This document shows positions 36,218 through 46,179 of a stretch of 64,000 bases of DNA, one piece after another. The position numbers and the translations under genes are program-made. The stretch comes from Mucilaginibacter rigui (GTDB lineage Bacteria; Bacteroidota; Bacteroidia; Sphingobacteriales; Sphingobacteriaceae), in assembly GCF_014773275.1 (NCBI RefSeq), contig NZ_JACWMW010000001.1:1514598-1578597 (forward strand), in the 5' to 3' direction. The notes under the pieces were generated by a model. It was not told the DNA's origin. It did not search any database and saw only the letters and a list, made by a program, of their open reading frames with translations. Each line of letters begins with the position of its first letter. The first letter of the stretch is position 1.

Positions 36218-38608
36218 TTATTCGCTGCGTAAACTTTTAACCGGATTTGCCAGCGCTGCTTTTATAGATTGTATGCTGATTGTCGCCAGGGCAATAAGTG
36301 TTGCACCGCCTCCGGCAAACAGGAACACCATCCAGCCTATATTTATTTTGTAGGCATAATCCTGCAGCCAGCTGTTCATGGCAAACCAGGCAACCGGCAT
36401 GGCAATAATAATAGCTACAACAATAAGCACCATAAACTCGGTTGCCAGCAGGCCTATAATTTTGGCTACGCTTGCGCCAAGAACCTTACGGATGCCAATT
36501 TCTCTTGTTTTTACCTGCGCCGAATAGGTAGCCAGGCCAAACAAGCCCAGGCATGATATTATGATGGCTATGGCCGAAAACAGGTTAAACAACGCCCCCT
36601 GTTTTTGATCGGTAGTATACAGTTTGGTATAGCTTTCATCTAAAAACGCGTAGTTGAAAGGGATATCATTGTTATACCTTTTCCACTGTGTTTGGGCGGC
36701 TGCAATTGCCTTTTGGGCATCGCGGCCGGTTGTTTTTATATATACGCGCCAGCAATAATCAGGCTGATACTGGAAAACGGCAGGCTCTATTTTTTTATGT
36801 ACCGTTGTAAAATTAAAATCTTTAACTACCCCTATTATAGTGCCCGGCCGGGTTTGTATACGCAGGCGTTTCCCTACAATTGGTGCTTTAAGCCCCATCT
36901 CTTTCACGGCAGTTTCATTGATCAGGAAGTGAGCTGAATCGGCAACGGTACCGGTAAAGTTGGCCCCTTCAATAATTTTCATTTTAAAGAAGGGGATCAT
37001 GTCCTTATCGGCATAGATCTGGTTAAACCACATGTTGGAGTTTGCCGGTTTACCATCCCAATCGTTATCGCCGGTAGAGCTGCCATCGGTAACAATATTA
37101 CGCCCCGCACGTGTTACCGCCAGTATTGCAGGGTTTTTTAGCAGCTCGTTCTTTATAACATCAAAATGCTTGGGCATATCGGCACGCAAACTGAAGGATA
37201 AAATATTCTCTTTATCGTAACCCAGGTTTTTATTGCGGATAAAACTTAACTGGTTACCAATAACCAAGGTTCCGATGATAAGTACTATGGATACCGCGAA
37301 CTGCACCACAACCAGCACCCTCCTGAAAGCAACATTACCAATACCAATTGATACTTTGCCCTTAAGTGCTTTTAACGGCTCGAACGATGATAACAGCAAC
37401 GCCGGGTAAATGCTTGAAGCTGCCAGCGTACCTGATAAGGTAGCCGCAATGCACACCCAGATATTATAGTTTTGCAGATCGAAAGCAATCTGTTTACCCG
37501 AGAACTGGTTGAAATATGGCAACAACACGTACATCAGTATAAAAGCAAACACCGCAGCTATTACAAACAGCAAGGCCGTCTCTACCATAAACTGAATAAA
37601 AAGCTGCAGTTTACCAGCGCCTATAATTTTACGCATGCTCACCTCTTTTGCGCGCAGCATTGAGCGCGCGGTTGAAAGATTTACATAGTTAATACAGGCG
37701 ATCACCAGTATCATTAAAGCAACTATAGCGAAAGTGCGCACGGTTGAAAAACCACCGTCGGTGCCATCTGCTTTGTACAGGTGCATTTTTAACAGTGGCT
37801 GGGTAAGATAAGGTACCGGTGCATCTTCGGGTTTATTACGCTCGTGTATAGCCTGCATCTTTTTCTCTAACGCAGCCGTGTTTACGTTTCCTTTTACTAA
37901 TAAATAGGTTTCAAACCCAAAGTTTGACCAATCGGCATCCATGGATGGCACCACGGTTTTGTTATCGTAGCTTTTTTTATTTTTTACGTAAGCCAAATAG
38001 TTAAACCTTGAAGCAGGCATCAATACGTGGTATTGGAAGGTGGAGTTGGCGGGGTAATCGGGTATTACGCCGGTAACTTTGTTCTGCTCATCCTGCCCGG
38101 TTATGACTATTTTGCCAATCGGATCTTCGTTGCCGAAGTACTTTTTAGCAGTGCCTTCGGTTATAACTATTGAACTATTATCGGGGAAAGGGTTACGTTT
38201 ATCGCCTTTTATCAGGTTAAAATCAAACATCGTAAAGTACGATGGATCTACAAAGGCAAAATTGGTCTCGTAAAATACCTTATCTTTATATTTAAAGGGC
38301 GCGTCGCCAAGCGGCATTATGCGCACCGCATCCTTAACCTCGGGGATCTCGCTTTTAGCAAAAATTGCCACCGGGGCTATAATGTGGTTAAATATCTGCT
38401 TGCTAATGCCCGTACCGCCTACAATGCCTACTTTATAAATACTGGTGGCATTTTTATTGAATTTATCAAAGCTCAGCTCATCCTGCACCCAAAGCAGCAT
38501 AAACAGGCCCACAACAAGGCCTACAGTTAAACCGGCTACGTTTATAGCGGCGTAAAACTTATTGCTTAATATGTTGCGCCAGGCTGTTTTTAAATAATTT
38601 TTTATCAT
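36218..38608 (-). CDS. MacB/FtsX-type ABC transporter permease (unit D), close relative of the 43789 gene
   Basis: This 796-residue permease starts MIKNYLKTAWRNILSNKFYA. It pairs with the 43789-46146 gene: shared LLWVQDELSFD, KEVSMRKI[IL]GA, FEPLKALKGK, NDWDGK and ADSAHF[IL]-NETAVKE segments appear in the same order. The second docking motif follows AQVKTREIGIRKVLGAS, with Arg for Lys. It ends NPVKSLRSE. The spacing to the upstream 38667 gene is 58 bp, filled with TTTAGGATTTAAG-like repeat sequence. Confidence 0.95.
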   Translation of the reverse strand: MIKNYLKTAWRNILSNKFYAAINVAGLTVGLVVGLFMLLWVQDELSFDKFNKNATSIYKVGIVGGTGISKQIFNHIIAPVAIFAKSEIPEVKDAVRIMPLGDAPFKYKDKVFYETNFAFVDPSYFTMFDFNLIKGDKRNPFPDNSSIVITEGTAKKYFGNEDPIGKIVITGQDEQNKVTGVIPDYPANSTFQYHVLMPASRFNYLAYVKNKKSYDNKTVVPSMDADWSNFGFETYLLVKGNVNTAALEKKMQAIHERNKPEDAPVPYLTQPLLKMHLYKADGTDGGFSTVRTFAIVALMILVIACINYVNLSTARSMLRAKEVSMRKIIGAGKLQLFIQFMVETALLFVIAAVFAFILMYVLLPYFNQFSGKQIAFDLQNYNIWVCIAATLSGTLAASSIYPALLLSSFEPLKALKGKVSIGIGNVAFRRVLVVVQFAVSIVLIIGTLVIGNQLSFIRNKNLGYDKENILSFSLRADMPKHFDVIKNELLKNPAILAVTRAGRNIVTDGSSTGDNDWDGKPANSNMWFNQIYADKDMIPFFKMKIIEGANFTGTVADSAHFLINETAVKEMGLKAPIVGKRLRIQTRPGTIIGVVKDFNFTTVHKKIEPAVFQYQPDYCWRVYIKTTGRDAQKAIAAAQTQWKRYNNDIPFNYAFLDESYTKLYTTDQKQGALFNLFSAIAIIISCLGLFGLATYSAQVKTREIGIRKVLGASVAKIIGLLATEFMVLIVVAIIIAMPVAWFAMNSWLQDYAYKINIGWMVFLFAGGGATLIALATISIQSIKAALANPVKSLRSE

Positions 38609-38666
38609 GATACTTAAATCCTAAATATTAAATCCCGTTGCTGCAACTCACCTGTGCCACTATTCC

Positions 38667-41102
38667 CTACTCGCTCCGTAAACTCTCTACCGGGTTTGCC
38701 AGCGCAGCTTTTATAGATTGAAAGCTGATGGTAATAAATGCTATTACCAATGCCCCCGCCCCGGCTGATGCAATTACCCACCACTGTATGGTTGTACGGT
38801 AAGCAAAATCCTGCAGCCATTTATTCATTACATACCATGCAAATGGCGATGCAATAACTATGGCGATACAAACAAGCTTTATAAAATCTTTTGATAACAT
38901 GGCTACAATTACGCTTACATCGGCACCCAAAACCTTACGGATACCAATTTCTTTAGTGCGCTGTTCGGCAGCATAAGCGGCCAGGCCAAACAAACCAAGG
39001 CAGGCAATAATTATAGCCAGGGATGTGAAAATAATGAAGATCTGCCCTATACGTTGCTCTGACCTGTATGAGGCATCAAAGTCCTGATCCATAAACGAGT
39101 AATCGATCTGCACATTGGGCGATAACTGGTTCCATTTATCTTTTATCTGCGCCATAAGGCTGCTGATATTTGAAGGGCTGACACGTATGGCTAAAGCACC
39201 GGGGTTTTGGCCATAAGTGAGTACCATTGGCTCAATTTTTTCGCGCAGCGAGTTAAAATGGAAATCTTTAACCACACCAACTATATGGCATTCTTTAACA
39301 TTTGGCGCACCATCCTTACGGTCGCCGCCTAACGACTGGTAAACTGTTTTATTTACCGGATCGGCAAAGCCCAGAAACTTAGCCGCAGCCTCATTAATGA
39401 TAATGGCAGAAGAATCGCTCTGCATTTCTTTTGAGAAATTACGGCCGGCAGCCATCTTCATATCCATGGTAGGTATGTAATCGGCATCAATTTCCCAGCT
39501 TTGCGGGAATAGCGATTTCTTTTGATCGTAGGTGGCGTCTTTATAATAAATCCGGGTGTTCCTCCAGCCGTTGGTTGGTAAAAAGCCGGTCATGGTGGTA
39601 TTCTTAACACCCGGTAAACTGGCAAGTTCCTGCTTAAACACTTTGGCCTGCTGGTTTAACTCGCCCGAGTTTTTCACAATTAGCACCTGGTTACGGTTAT
39701 AGCCCAGGTTTTTGGTTTGTATAAAGTTTAACTGATTGCGAATAACCAGCGTACCTATTATTAGCAGTATGGATACAAAAAATTGGAAAACAACTAAAAA
39801 GCTGCGTAAGCCACCGCCTTTAAACCCGGCAGATAACTTCCCCTTCAGCACATCAATGGGTTGGAAAGCTGACAAAAAGAAGGCCGGGTATGAACCGGCT
39901 AATGAGCCAACTACCAAAACAACGGCTAATAACGAAGGAACAAGCCATTTAAGTGAATCTACAGTGAGCGTTATTTCTTTGCCTGATAACTGGTTAAAAA
40001 ATGGTAATAAGGCTGATGCGGCAATTATTGCTATTACGGTGGCAACCAATGTTACCAGAATAGATTCGGCCAGGAACTGAAATATCAGATATTTGCGCGA
40101 TGAGCCTAAAACCTTACGCACCCCAACCTCGCGCGACCGGTTTGATGAACGGGCAGTACTGAGGTTCATGAAGTTTACACAGGCAATCAGTAATATAAAC
40201 AGGGCTATGGCCGAAAATATGTAAACATATTGGGTTGTACTGTTTGGGCCTAACTCGCCGCTAAGGTTTGATTTTAAGTGGATATCTGTTAAAGCGGTAA
40301 GGTTCATCCTGAAGTAGCTGCCGCCCTTTTCAAACTGGGCTACGCTCATCCCTAATTCTGATTGCATTTGCGAGCCGCTGAATTTTTGCAATAATGCAGG
40401 GAAACTGGCGGCCAATTTTTCATGGTCTTTAGCATTTTTTAATAATACATAAGTATTATAATCGCTTCTTAACCATTCGTTAGAGCGGCTTTCCGGAAAT
40501 GATTCAAGAGATACGAAAAAATCGAAGTTAAAGTGCGATTGTTTTGGGATATCTTTAATAACCCCGGTTACTTTAAAGTTCTCTTTATCATTAAATAAGA
40601 TGAATTTACCCACCGCATTTGTGGTATTAAAATATTTTTTGGCAATGCTTTCGGTAATTACAACAGTGCTGGGTTCAAGCAGGGCGGTTTTGGGGTCGCC
40701 GCTTATCATAGGCAAGGTAAATACATTAAATATTGATGCATCAGCAAAGGCTATATTGTTCTCTACAATGTTGATGCTGCCCTTTTTAACATGGGTTGTA
40801 CCCGCTCTTTTTATCCTGGTGGCATCTTCTACGTACGAGTATTCGGCTTTTAATGTTTTGGCCAGCGGCGGCATAGCAACCGAATATTGCACTTTGTTTT
40901 CGCCAAGTTTTAGGTCTTCGTTCACACGGTAGATACGCTCGGCCTTGGTGTTGTAGCGGTCGTAACTTAATTCATCAACCACATAAAACACAATGAGCAA
41001 ACAGGTGGCCAAGCCTAAAGCTAAACCCAATATATTGATAGCGGTAAAACCTTTGTTTTTATAAAGGCTCCTGAAAGCGGTTTTTATATAGTTTTTAAAC
41101 AT
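38667..41102 (-). CDS. MacB/FtsX-type ABC transporter permease, first gene of unit D
   Basis: This 811-residue permease starts MFKNYIKTAFRSLYKNKGFT and is the twin of the 20205 gene of unit C. The first docking motif is REVGVRKVLGS and the second KEIGIRKVLGAD. The end is NPVESLRSE, the only member with Glu at that position. The start lies 39 bp after the promoter D TGG. Being first in its unit while its twin is internal in unit C shows that promoter and gene order were reshuffled after duplication. Confidence 0.95.
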   Translation of the reverse strand: MFKNYIKTAFRSLYKNKGFTAINILGLALGLATCLLIVFYVVDELSYDRYNTKAERIYRVNEDLKLGENKVQYSVAMPPLAKTLKAEYSYVEDATRIKRAGTTHVKKGSINIVENNIAFADASIFNVFTLPMISGDPKTALLEPSTVVITESIAKKYFNTTNAVGKFILFNDKENFKVTGVIKDIPKQSHFNFDFFVSLESFPESRSNEWLRSDYNTYVLLKNAKDHEKLAASFPALLQKFSGSQMQSELGMSVAQFEKGGSYFRMNLTALTDIHLKSNLSGELGPNSTTQYVYIFSAIALFILLIACVNFMNLSTARSSNRSREVGVRKVLGSSRKYLIFQFLAESILVTLVATVIAIIAASALLPFFNQLSGKEITLTVDSLKWLVPSLLAVVLVVGSLAGSYPAFFLSAFQPIDVLKGKLSAGFKGGGLRSFLVVFQFFVSILLIIGTLVIRNQLNFIQTKNLGYNRNQVLIVKNSGELNQQAKVFKQELASLPGVKNTTMTGFLPTNGWRNTRIYYKDATYDQKKSLFPQSWEIDADYIPTMDMKMAAGRNFSKEMQSDSSAIIINEAAAKFLGFADPVNKTVYQSLGGDRKDGAPNVKECHIVGVVKDFHFNSLREKIEPMVLTYGQNPGALAIRVSPSNISSLMAQIKDKWNQLSPNVQIDYSFMDQDFDASYRSEQRIGQIFIIFTSLAIIIACLGLFGLAAYAAEQRTKEIGIRKVLGADVSVIVAMLSKDFIKLVCIAIVIASPFAWYVMNKWLQDFAYRTTIQWWVIASAGAGALVIAFITISFQSIKAALANPVESLRSE

Positions 41103-41124
41103 AGCTACGTTGTTTAACCAAATA

Positions 41125-41142
41125 AACTTAAAACCAATGCCA
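41125..41142 (-). promoter_or_regulatory. Promoter D: sigma-54-like element
   Basis: On the minus strand TGGCATTGGTTTTAAG has its GG 39 bp before the start of the 38667 permease. It differs from promoter C at two positions. The -12 dinucleotide is AA in place of GC. Confidence 0.6.
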
Positions 41143-41197
41143 CTTACATAAGTAACTAATTATCAAATATTTAAATAAAATACAAATAACACAATAC

Positions 41198-41236
41198 GTA
41201 CGTAAGCGTAACAGTATATGTACGGTTATGATACAG
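41198..41236 (-). promoter_or_regulatory. Upstream activator element, copy D
   Basis: It reads CTGTATCATAACCGTAC, spacer, CTGTTACGC and ACGTAC in the transcription direction. The near edge is 57 bp from the -24 GG, as in units A and C. Confidence 0.76.
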
Positions 41237-41250
41237 TTTGATAGGGATAC

Positions 41251-41303
41251 AGGAATCAAGACATAATGAGCCAGGACTAAGTGAGGGCCTTATCTTGTTT
41301 CCT
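41251..41303 (-). terminator. Imperfect hairpin at the end of unit E
   Basis: Arms 41251-41264 and 41290-41303 pair at 11 of 14 positions, 20 bp after the stop of the 41323 permease. It shares TCAAGAC-type sequence with the unit D hairpin. It probably marks the end of unit E, but the pairing is imperfect and there is no T-tract. Confidence 0.4.
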
Positions 41304-41322
41304 GACTCCTGATATCTTACCT

Positions 41323-43716
41323 CTATTCGCTCCTCAAGCTCTTCACGGGGTTTGCCAATGCTGCTTTCACAGCATGATAGCTTATTGTTAATACCGCTGT
41401 TAGTAATGCCATAGCACCCGCAAATAAAAACACCCATACCGGGATGCTGATGCGGTAGGCAAAATTTTGCAGCCAGTTATGCATAGCATACCATGCAACA
41501 GGCGATGCTATAATTACCGATAACAGGATAAGCTTTAAAAAATCTGTTGATAATATGGTGGTGATGGTTGCCATACTTGCCCCCAATATTTTACGGATGC
41601 CTATTTCTTTGTTGCGTTGCTCAATAGTAAAAGCAGCAAGCCCGAACAGCCCGAGCATAGCCAGTATAATGGTGATATAAGTAAACGTACCAAATATAGA
41701 TGCCAGCCTGTCTTCGGCTTTGTATTGCTTATCAAAGGCATCATCCATAAAGGTGTAGCTGAACGGGGTATCCTGGTCGTATTTTTTATAGATGTTTTGG
41801 ATCGACTCGATAATAGACGGTACATTGGTGTGCGGTTTTATCCTTGCAAACAGGTTACAGCCCACCCTGCCCCAGGCAGATGCAGTATCAGAAGCTATTA
41901 ATAACCCCAGCGGGCCAATAGCGCTTTCCATAGAACTAAAATTAAAATTCTTAACAACACCGGCTACCTCGTATCGGTTACTGCCATTTTTAATAAAGCT
42001 GCCAACAGGATTGGCTGGTAAATGCAGATCCTTAATAGCGGTTTCGTTTATCACAACGGTGTATTTATCGGTTAGCTGCTTGTTTGGTGTGGGGGCAAAT
42101 TTCCATTCTAAACCAAGGGTTGCTATAAATTTATTATCAACAGAAAGCGACGGCAGCGCTATGCTTTCGTCCTTGGTTTTACCATCCATAAACAACATAT
42201 CGTACCCGCCATACATAGCGTAGTGCGAGGTACCAACATTGCTTATGCCCGCAAGCGCCTGTACATCTTTATTAAATGCCTGGTAGTTTTGGCCTATGCT
42301 ACTACCAACGGGTATCATCACCACATTTTCGCGGTTTAAGCCGGTATCGGCATGCCTCAGGTAATAAAGCTGCCTGTCTATAATTACACCGCAAATAATT
42401 AATCCTACTGCAATACCAAACTGCAACGTAGTGAATACCTTGCGTACAACAGTGCCGCCGGCTTGTTTGCTTGTTTTTCCCTTAAGGGTGATAACCGGTT
42501 TAAATGCAGATAGAACTACTGATGGATAGATACCTGAAATTAAGGCTGTTATTAACAACAGCCCAAATAACAGCAACAGCACAAGCGGGCTGTATAAAAA
42601 CGAATTATCAATTTTTAACTGCAAAACATTCAGGAACCAGGGCTTAAACGCGTAGCATAATAAATAGCCCAGTATAAAAGATAAAAAAGTAAACAAACCC
42701 GATTCCACATAAAACTGGGCGGCTATAGTTTTGCGGCTTGCGCCCGATACCTTGCGTACCCCTACTTCTTTGGCACGCAGGGTTGCACGTGCAGTAGTAA
42801 GGCTCATGTAATTTACCAAAGCCAGCAATAGTATCAGTATAGCTACTAACGGGAATATTTTAAGATACTTAAGGTTAGACGAATCGCCCCAGTTGTTTTC
42901 CAGGTGCAGGCTACCTATTGATGATAGTTTATAATGGGTCTCAAAGTCCGATTTTTCTTTATCGGCCATTTGCTGCAGACCTTTCCGGGTTTTGGCCGTA
43001 TCTGCCGCATCTTTTAAAAGCAGGAACAGGTTAAATGAACCCGATGCGATACGTTGTTCGCCCATATACTTTTTAGCCTCTTTGGTAGCCATTAAGCTGC
43101 TTGCCGATGCTACAAAGTTGTACTCAACCGAGGTGTTTGACGGGGCATTCTCGGCCACACCGGTAACCTGGTAGGTATAGGCGCTATCAGTTTTTAAACG
43201 GATAGTTTTGCCAACCGGGTTGGCATCACCAAAGTATTTTTTAGCGATATCTTTTGATATCACTACCGAAAACGGTTTACTAAGTACATCTTTAGCATTA
43301 CCCGATGCCAGTTTAAAAGTGAAAAAGTTGAAGAAATCAGGGTCGGCAAATACAACTTTTTGCTCAATGTATTTGGTTTCGGGCGTTAAGGGGTTGCTTA
43401 CTACTATTGGCTTATAATAATTTAAAGTGCGCATGTAGCCATCAACAGCGGGCTGGCTTTGTTTAACCAACGGGCCCGATGCGTAGCTCATGTAATTTAA
43501 ATTCATGGTGTTGCCGCCAATTTTAACATTGGCCTGCAGCTTATATATCCGTTTAGCATTGGTGTGGAACCTGTCGTAAGTCATTTCATGCGTTACGTAT
43601 AGCATGATCATCATACAAACGGCTAAACCAACGGCAAGCCCCGTAATATTTATCAAGCTGTAAAGCTTCTGCTTTTGCAGGTTACGAAAGGCAATTTTTA
43701 AATAGTTTTTAAACAT
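41323..43716 (-). CDS. MacB/FtsX-type ABC transporter permease, last gene of unit E
   Basis: This 797-residue permease starts MFKNYLKIAFRNLQKQKLYS. It has no obvious twin in the array. The first docking motif is KEVGVRKVSGAS after SLTTARATLRA; the second is KEIGIRKILGAS after IEQRN. It has FKPVITLKGK after the first FtsX domain and ends NPVKSLRSE. The periplasmic part contains a long Lys/Thr-rich stretch (DAADTAKTRKGLQQMADK). It lies 72 bp after the 43789 gene. Confidence 0.95.
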   Translation of the reverse strand: MFKNYLKIAFRNLQKQKLYSLINITGLAVGLAVCMMIMLYVTHEMTYDRFHTNAKRIYKLQANVKIGGNTMNLNYMSYASGPLVKQSQPAVDGYMRTLNYYKPIVVSNPLTPETKYIEQKVVFADPDFFNFFTFKLASGNAKDVLSKPFSVVISKDIAKKYFGDANPVGKTIRLKTDSAYTYQVTGVAENAPSNTSVEYNFVASASSLMATKEAKKYMGEQRIASGSFNLFLLLKDAADTAKTRKGLQQMADKEKSDFETHYKLSSIGSLHLENNWGDSSNLKYLKIFPLVAILILLLALVNYMSLTTARATLRAKEVGVRKVSGASRKTIAAQFYVESGLFTFLSFILGYLLCYAFKPWFLNVLQLKIDNSFLYSPLVLLLLFGLLLITALISGIYPSVVLSAFKPVITLKGKTSKQAGGTVVRKVFTTLQFGIAVGLIICGVIIDRQLYYLRHADTGLNRENVVMIPVGSSIGQNYQAFNKDVQALAGISNVGTSHYAMYGGYDMLFMDGKTKDESIALPSLSVDNKFIATLGLEWKFAPTPNKQLTDKYTVVINETAIKDLHLPANPVGSFIKNGSNRYEVAGVVKNFNFSSMESAIGPLGLLIASDTASAWGRVGCNLFARIKPHTNVPSIIESIQNIYKKYDQDTPFSYTFMDDAFDKQYKAEDRLASIFGTFTYITIILAMLGLFGLAAFTIEQRNKEIGIRKILGASMATITTILSTDFLKLILLSVIIASPVAWYAMHNWLQNFAYRISIPVWVFLFAGAMALLTAVLTISYHAVKAALANPVKSLRSE

Positions 43717-43788
43717 ATCCGTTGATTTTGAAAATTCTAAATACTAAAACCTAAATTCTACAATCATATCCTCGCAAACACCCCTTCA

Positions 43789-46146
43789 TTACTCCGAGCG
43801 TAAACTTTTTACCGGGTTTGCCAAAGCTGCTTTAACTGCCTGAAAACTGATAGTAATAAATGCAATCAATATTGATATTGTACCGGCCAATATAAAAACC
43901 GTCCAGCTGATGTTTATTTTGTAGGCAAAGCCCTGCAACCAGTTATTCATCATATACCAGGCAACAGGTGATGCAATTAATATGGCTATTAATACCAGTT
44001 TAATAAAATCGGTAGCTAAAAGGCCGATTACGCCACTTACGCTTGAGCCTAACACTTTGCGTATACCAATTTCGCGGGTGCGTACCTGCGCTGTATAAGC
44101 GGCTAAGCCTAACAGCCCAAGGCACGATATAAATATGGCTATACCTGCAAAATAATTGAACAATACACCTTGCTGTTGTTCGCCCTTATACAGGCTGTTA
44201 AACGTATCATCTAAAAAGTAATAACTGAATGGGTATTCACCATTATATTGTTTAAACTGCTCCCCTGCTGCGCGGATGGCCTTTTGTGCATCCTTGCCGG
44301 TTGTTTTAATATAGATAGTGCTTAAGTTATTAGTGAAGTAGTAAAATACTGACGGTGCTATCTTCTCTTTCATTGATGCGTAATGAAAGTCTTTAACAAC
44401 GCCAATTATTGTTCCGTCGGTGTTCCACATCTTAAAACGTTTGCCTATAGGGTTTTTGATCCCCGCTTCTTTAACGGCCGTTTCGTTTAAAATAAAGTGG
44501 GCCGAATCTGCAACAGCGCCCGTAAAACCGGCGCCCTGCACCATTTGCATTTTAAACGCACCTATAAAATCTTTATCAATAGCTAAAGGGTGTACAATAA
44601 AGGTTTGGCCCTGTGCCTTGCCGTCCCAATCGTTATTGCCCGAGATGCTTCCATTATCAATTACGTTTGACGATGAGCGCGTAACACTCAGCACACCGGG
44701 CTGCTTTAATAACTCGTTGCGTACTGCATCATAATGTTTACCCATATCACGCATCCAGAAAGCAAGCGTGTGGCTCTTGTCATACCCTAATTGTTTTGAG
44801 CGGATAAAATTTAGCTGGCTGGTAATAACCAATGTGCCTACAATCAATAATACCGAAAACGAGAATTGGGTAACCACCAATATCTTGCGAAACATTACAT
44901 CGCCAATTTTGGCAGATATTTTACCCTTTAATGCCTTAAGCGGCTCGAATGATGAAAGCATCAGGGCCGGATAAATACTGGAAGCAGCCAGCGTACCAAG
45001 TATGGTGAGCAGTATAATATACCAAACATGCAGGTTTGTGAGGTCAAATACAAGTTGCTTATTGGCAACCTGGTTAAATACCGGGATCACTATTTTGATA
45101 AGCCCTAAAGCTAAAACTGTAGCTAACGAAAACAGCAAAGCAGTTTCAATGATGAACTGTATGAAAAGGTGGGCTTTTGCTGCACCTAATATTTTGCGCA
45201 TGCTTATCTCTTTCGCGCGCAACATAGATCGTGCGGTGGATAAATTAACATAATTGATGCAGGCAATAACTAATATTACCAATGCTATTATAATAAATAT
45301 CCTTACCGTTTCCATCCCTTTGTTTGTACCATCAGCATTGTATAAATGCATTTGTGCAAGAGGTTGCAGCAGGTATTCTACATCGGTATCATCGGCTTTA
45401 TGGGCGATGTGGATATTGAATAGTTTGGCAGAAAGGCTTTTTAATGACGTGCCGGGTTTTAGCAGGAAGTAAGTTTCGTACCCAAAATTGCTAAAATTAC
45501 TGTTTACATCAACATTATTAGCAAGCGCATCCTTTACATGATAGCTCATCGGCATGATCATGTCATAGTCCATCCGCGAGTTTTTAGGGAAATCGTTTAT
45601 CACGCCGCTAACCGTGAAATTTACCTTACCATCCGCCCTAATCACTTTACCAATAGGGTTTTCATCCCCAAAGAATTTTTTGGCGGTTTTACGGGTTATT
45701 ACCACAGAATTATCATCGGTAAAAGGTTTGGCCGTATTACCCTGAACAACAGGGAAATCAAATATGGAAAAAAGCGATGGGTCTGCGAAAACCACTCTTT
45801 CATCCCCAAAAGTTTTGTCCTGATACTTGTATAGTGAGAAGATGTAATTGCCAGTTATACGTACCTGGTCTTTAACTTCGGGTAACTGTTGTTTGGCTAA
45901 AGGGCCTATAGGCGCAACATCCACTGTCCATATCTGCCTGCTGGCACCGGTACCGCCAAATATTTCAACCCGGTAAATATCAGCGCCTTTTTTGTGGAAG
46001 CTATCAAAACTCAGCTCGTCCTGTACCCATAAGAGTATCAGGATGCCAACCGCTAAACCAAGTGTTAAGCCAGATATATTAATAATGGAATAAAACTTGT
46101 TCTTTATTAAATTTCTCCAAGCCGTTTTTAAATAGTTCCTTATCAT
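43789..46146 (-). CDS. MacB/FtsX-type ABC transporter permease (unit E), close relative of the 36218 gene
   Basis: This 785-residue permease starts MIRNYLKTAWRNLIKNKFYS. The first docking motif is KEISMRKILGA and the second REIGIRKVLGSS after AQVRT, the same unusual pattern as the 36218 gene of unit D. The segments LLWVQDELSFD, FEPLKALKGK and NDWDGKAQG also match it. It ends NPVKSLRSE. It lies 33 bp after the 46180 gene. Confidence 0.95.
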   Translation of the reverse strand: MIRNYLKTAWRNLIKNKFYSIINISGLTLGLAVGILILLWVQDELSFDSFHKKGADIYRVEIFGGTGASRQIWTVDVAPIGPLAKQQLPEVKDQVRITGNYIFSLYKYQDKTFGDERVVFADPSLFSIFDFPVVQGNTAKPFTDDNSVVITRKTAKKFFGDENPIGKVIRADGKVNFTVSGVINDFPKNSRMDYDMIMPMSYHVKDALANNVDVNSNFSNFGYETYFLLKPGTSLKSLSAKLFNIHIAHKADDTDVEYLLQPLAQMHLYNADGTNKGMETVRIFIIIALVILVIACINYVNLSTARSMLRAKEISMRKILGAAKAHLFIQFIIETALLFSLATVLALGLIKIVIPVFNQVANKQLVFDLTNLHVWYIILLTILGTLAASSIYPALMLSSFEPLKALKGKISAKIGDVMFRKILVVTQFSFSVLLIVGTLVITSQLNFIRSKQLGYDKSHTLAFWMRDMGKHYDAVRNELLKQPGVLSVTRSSSNVIDNGSISGNNDWDGKAQGQTFIVHPLAIDKDFIGAFKMQMVQGAGFTGAVADSAHFILNETAVKEAGIKNPIGKRFKMWNTDGTIIGVVKDFHYASMKEKIAPSVFYYFTNNLSTIYIKTTGKDAQKAIRAAGEQFKQYNGEYPFSYYFLDDTFNSLYKGEQQQGVLFNYFAGIAIFISCLGLLGLAAYTAQVRTREIGIRKVLGSSVSGVIGLLATDFIKLVLIAILIASPVAWYMMNNWLQGFAYKINISWTVFILAGTISILIAFITISFQAVKAALANPVKSLRSE

Positions 46147-46179
46147 ACCCTTAAATTTTAAATCAAACGCTACTAAACC

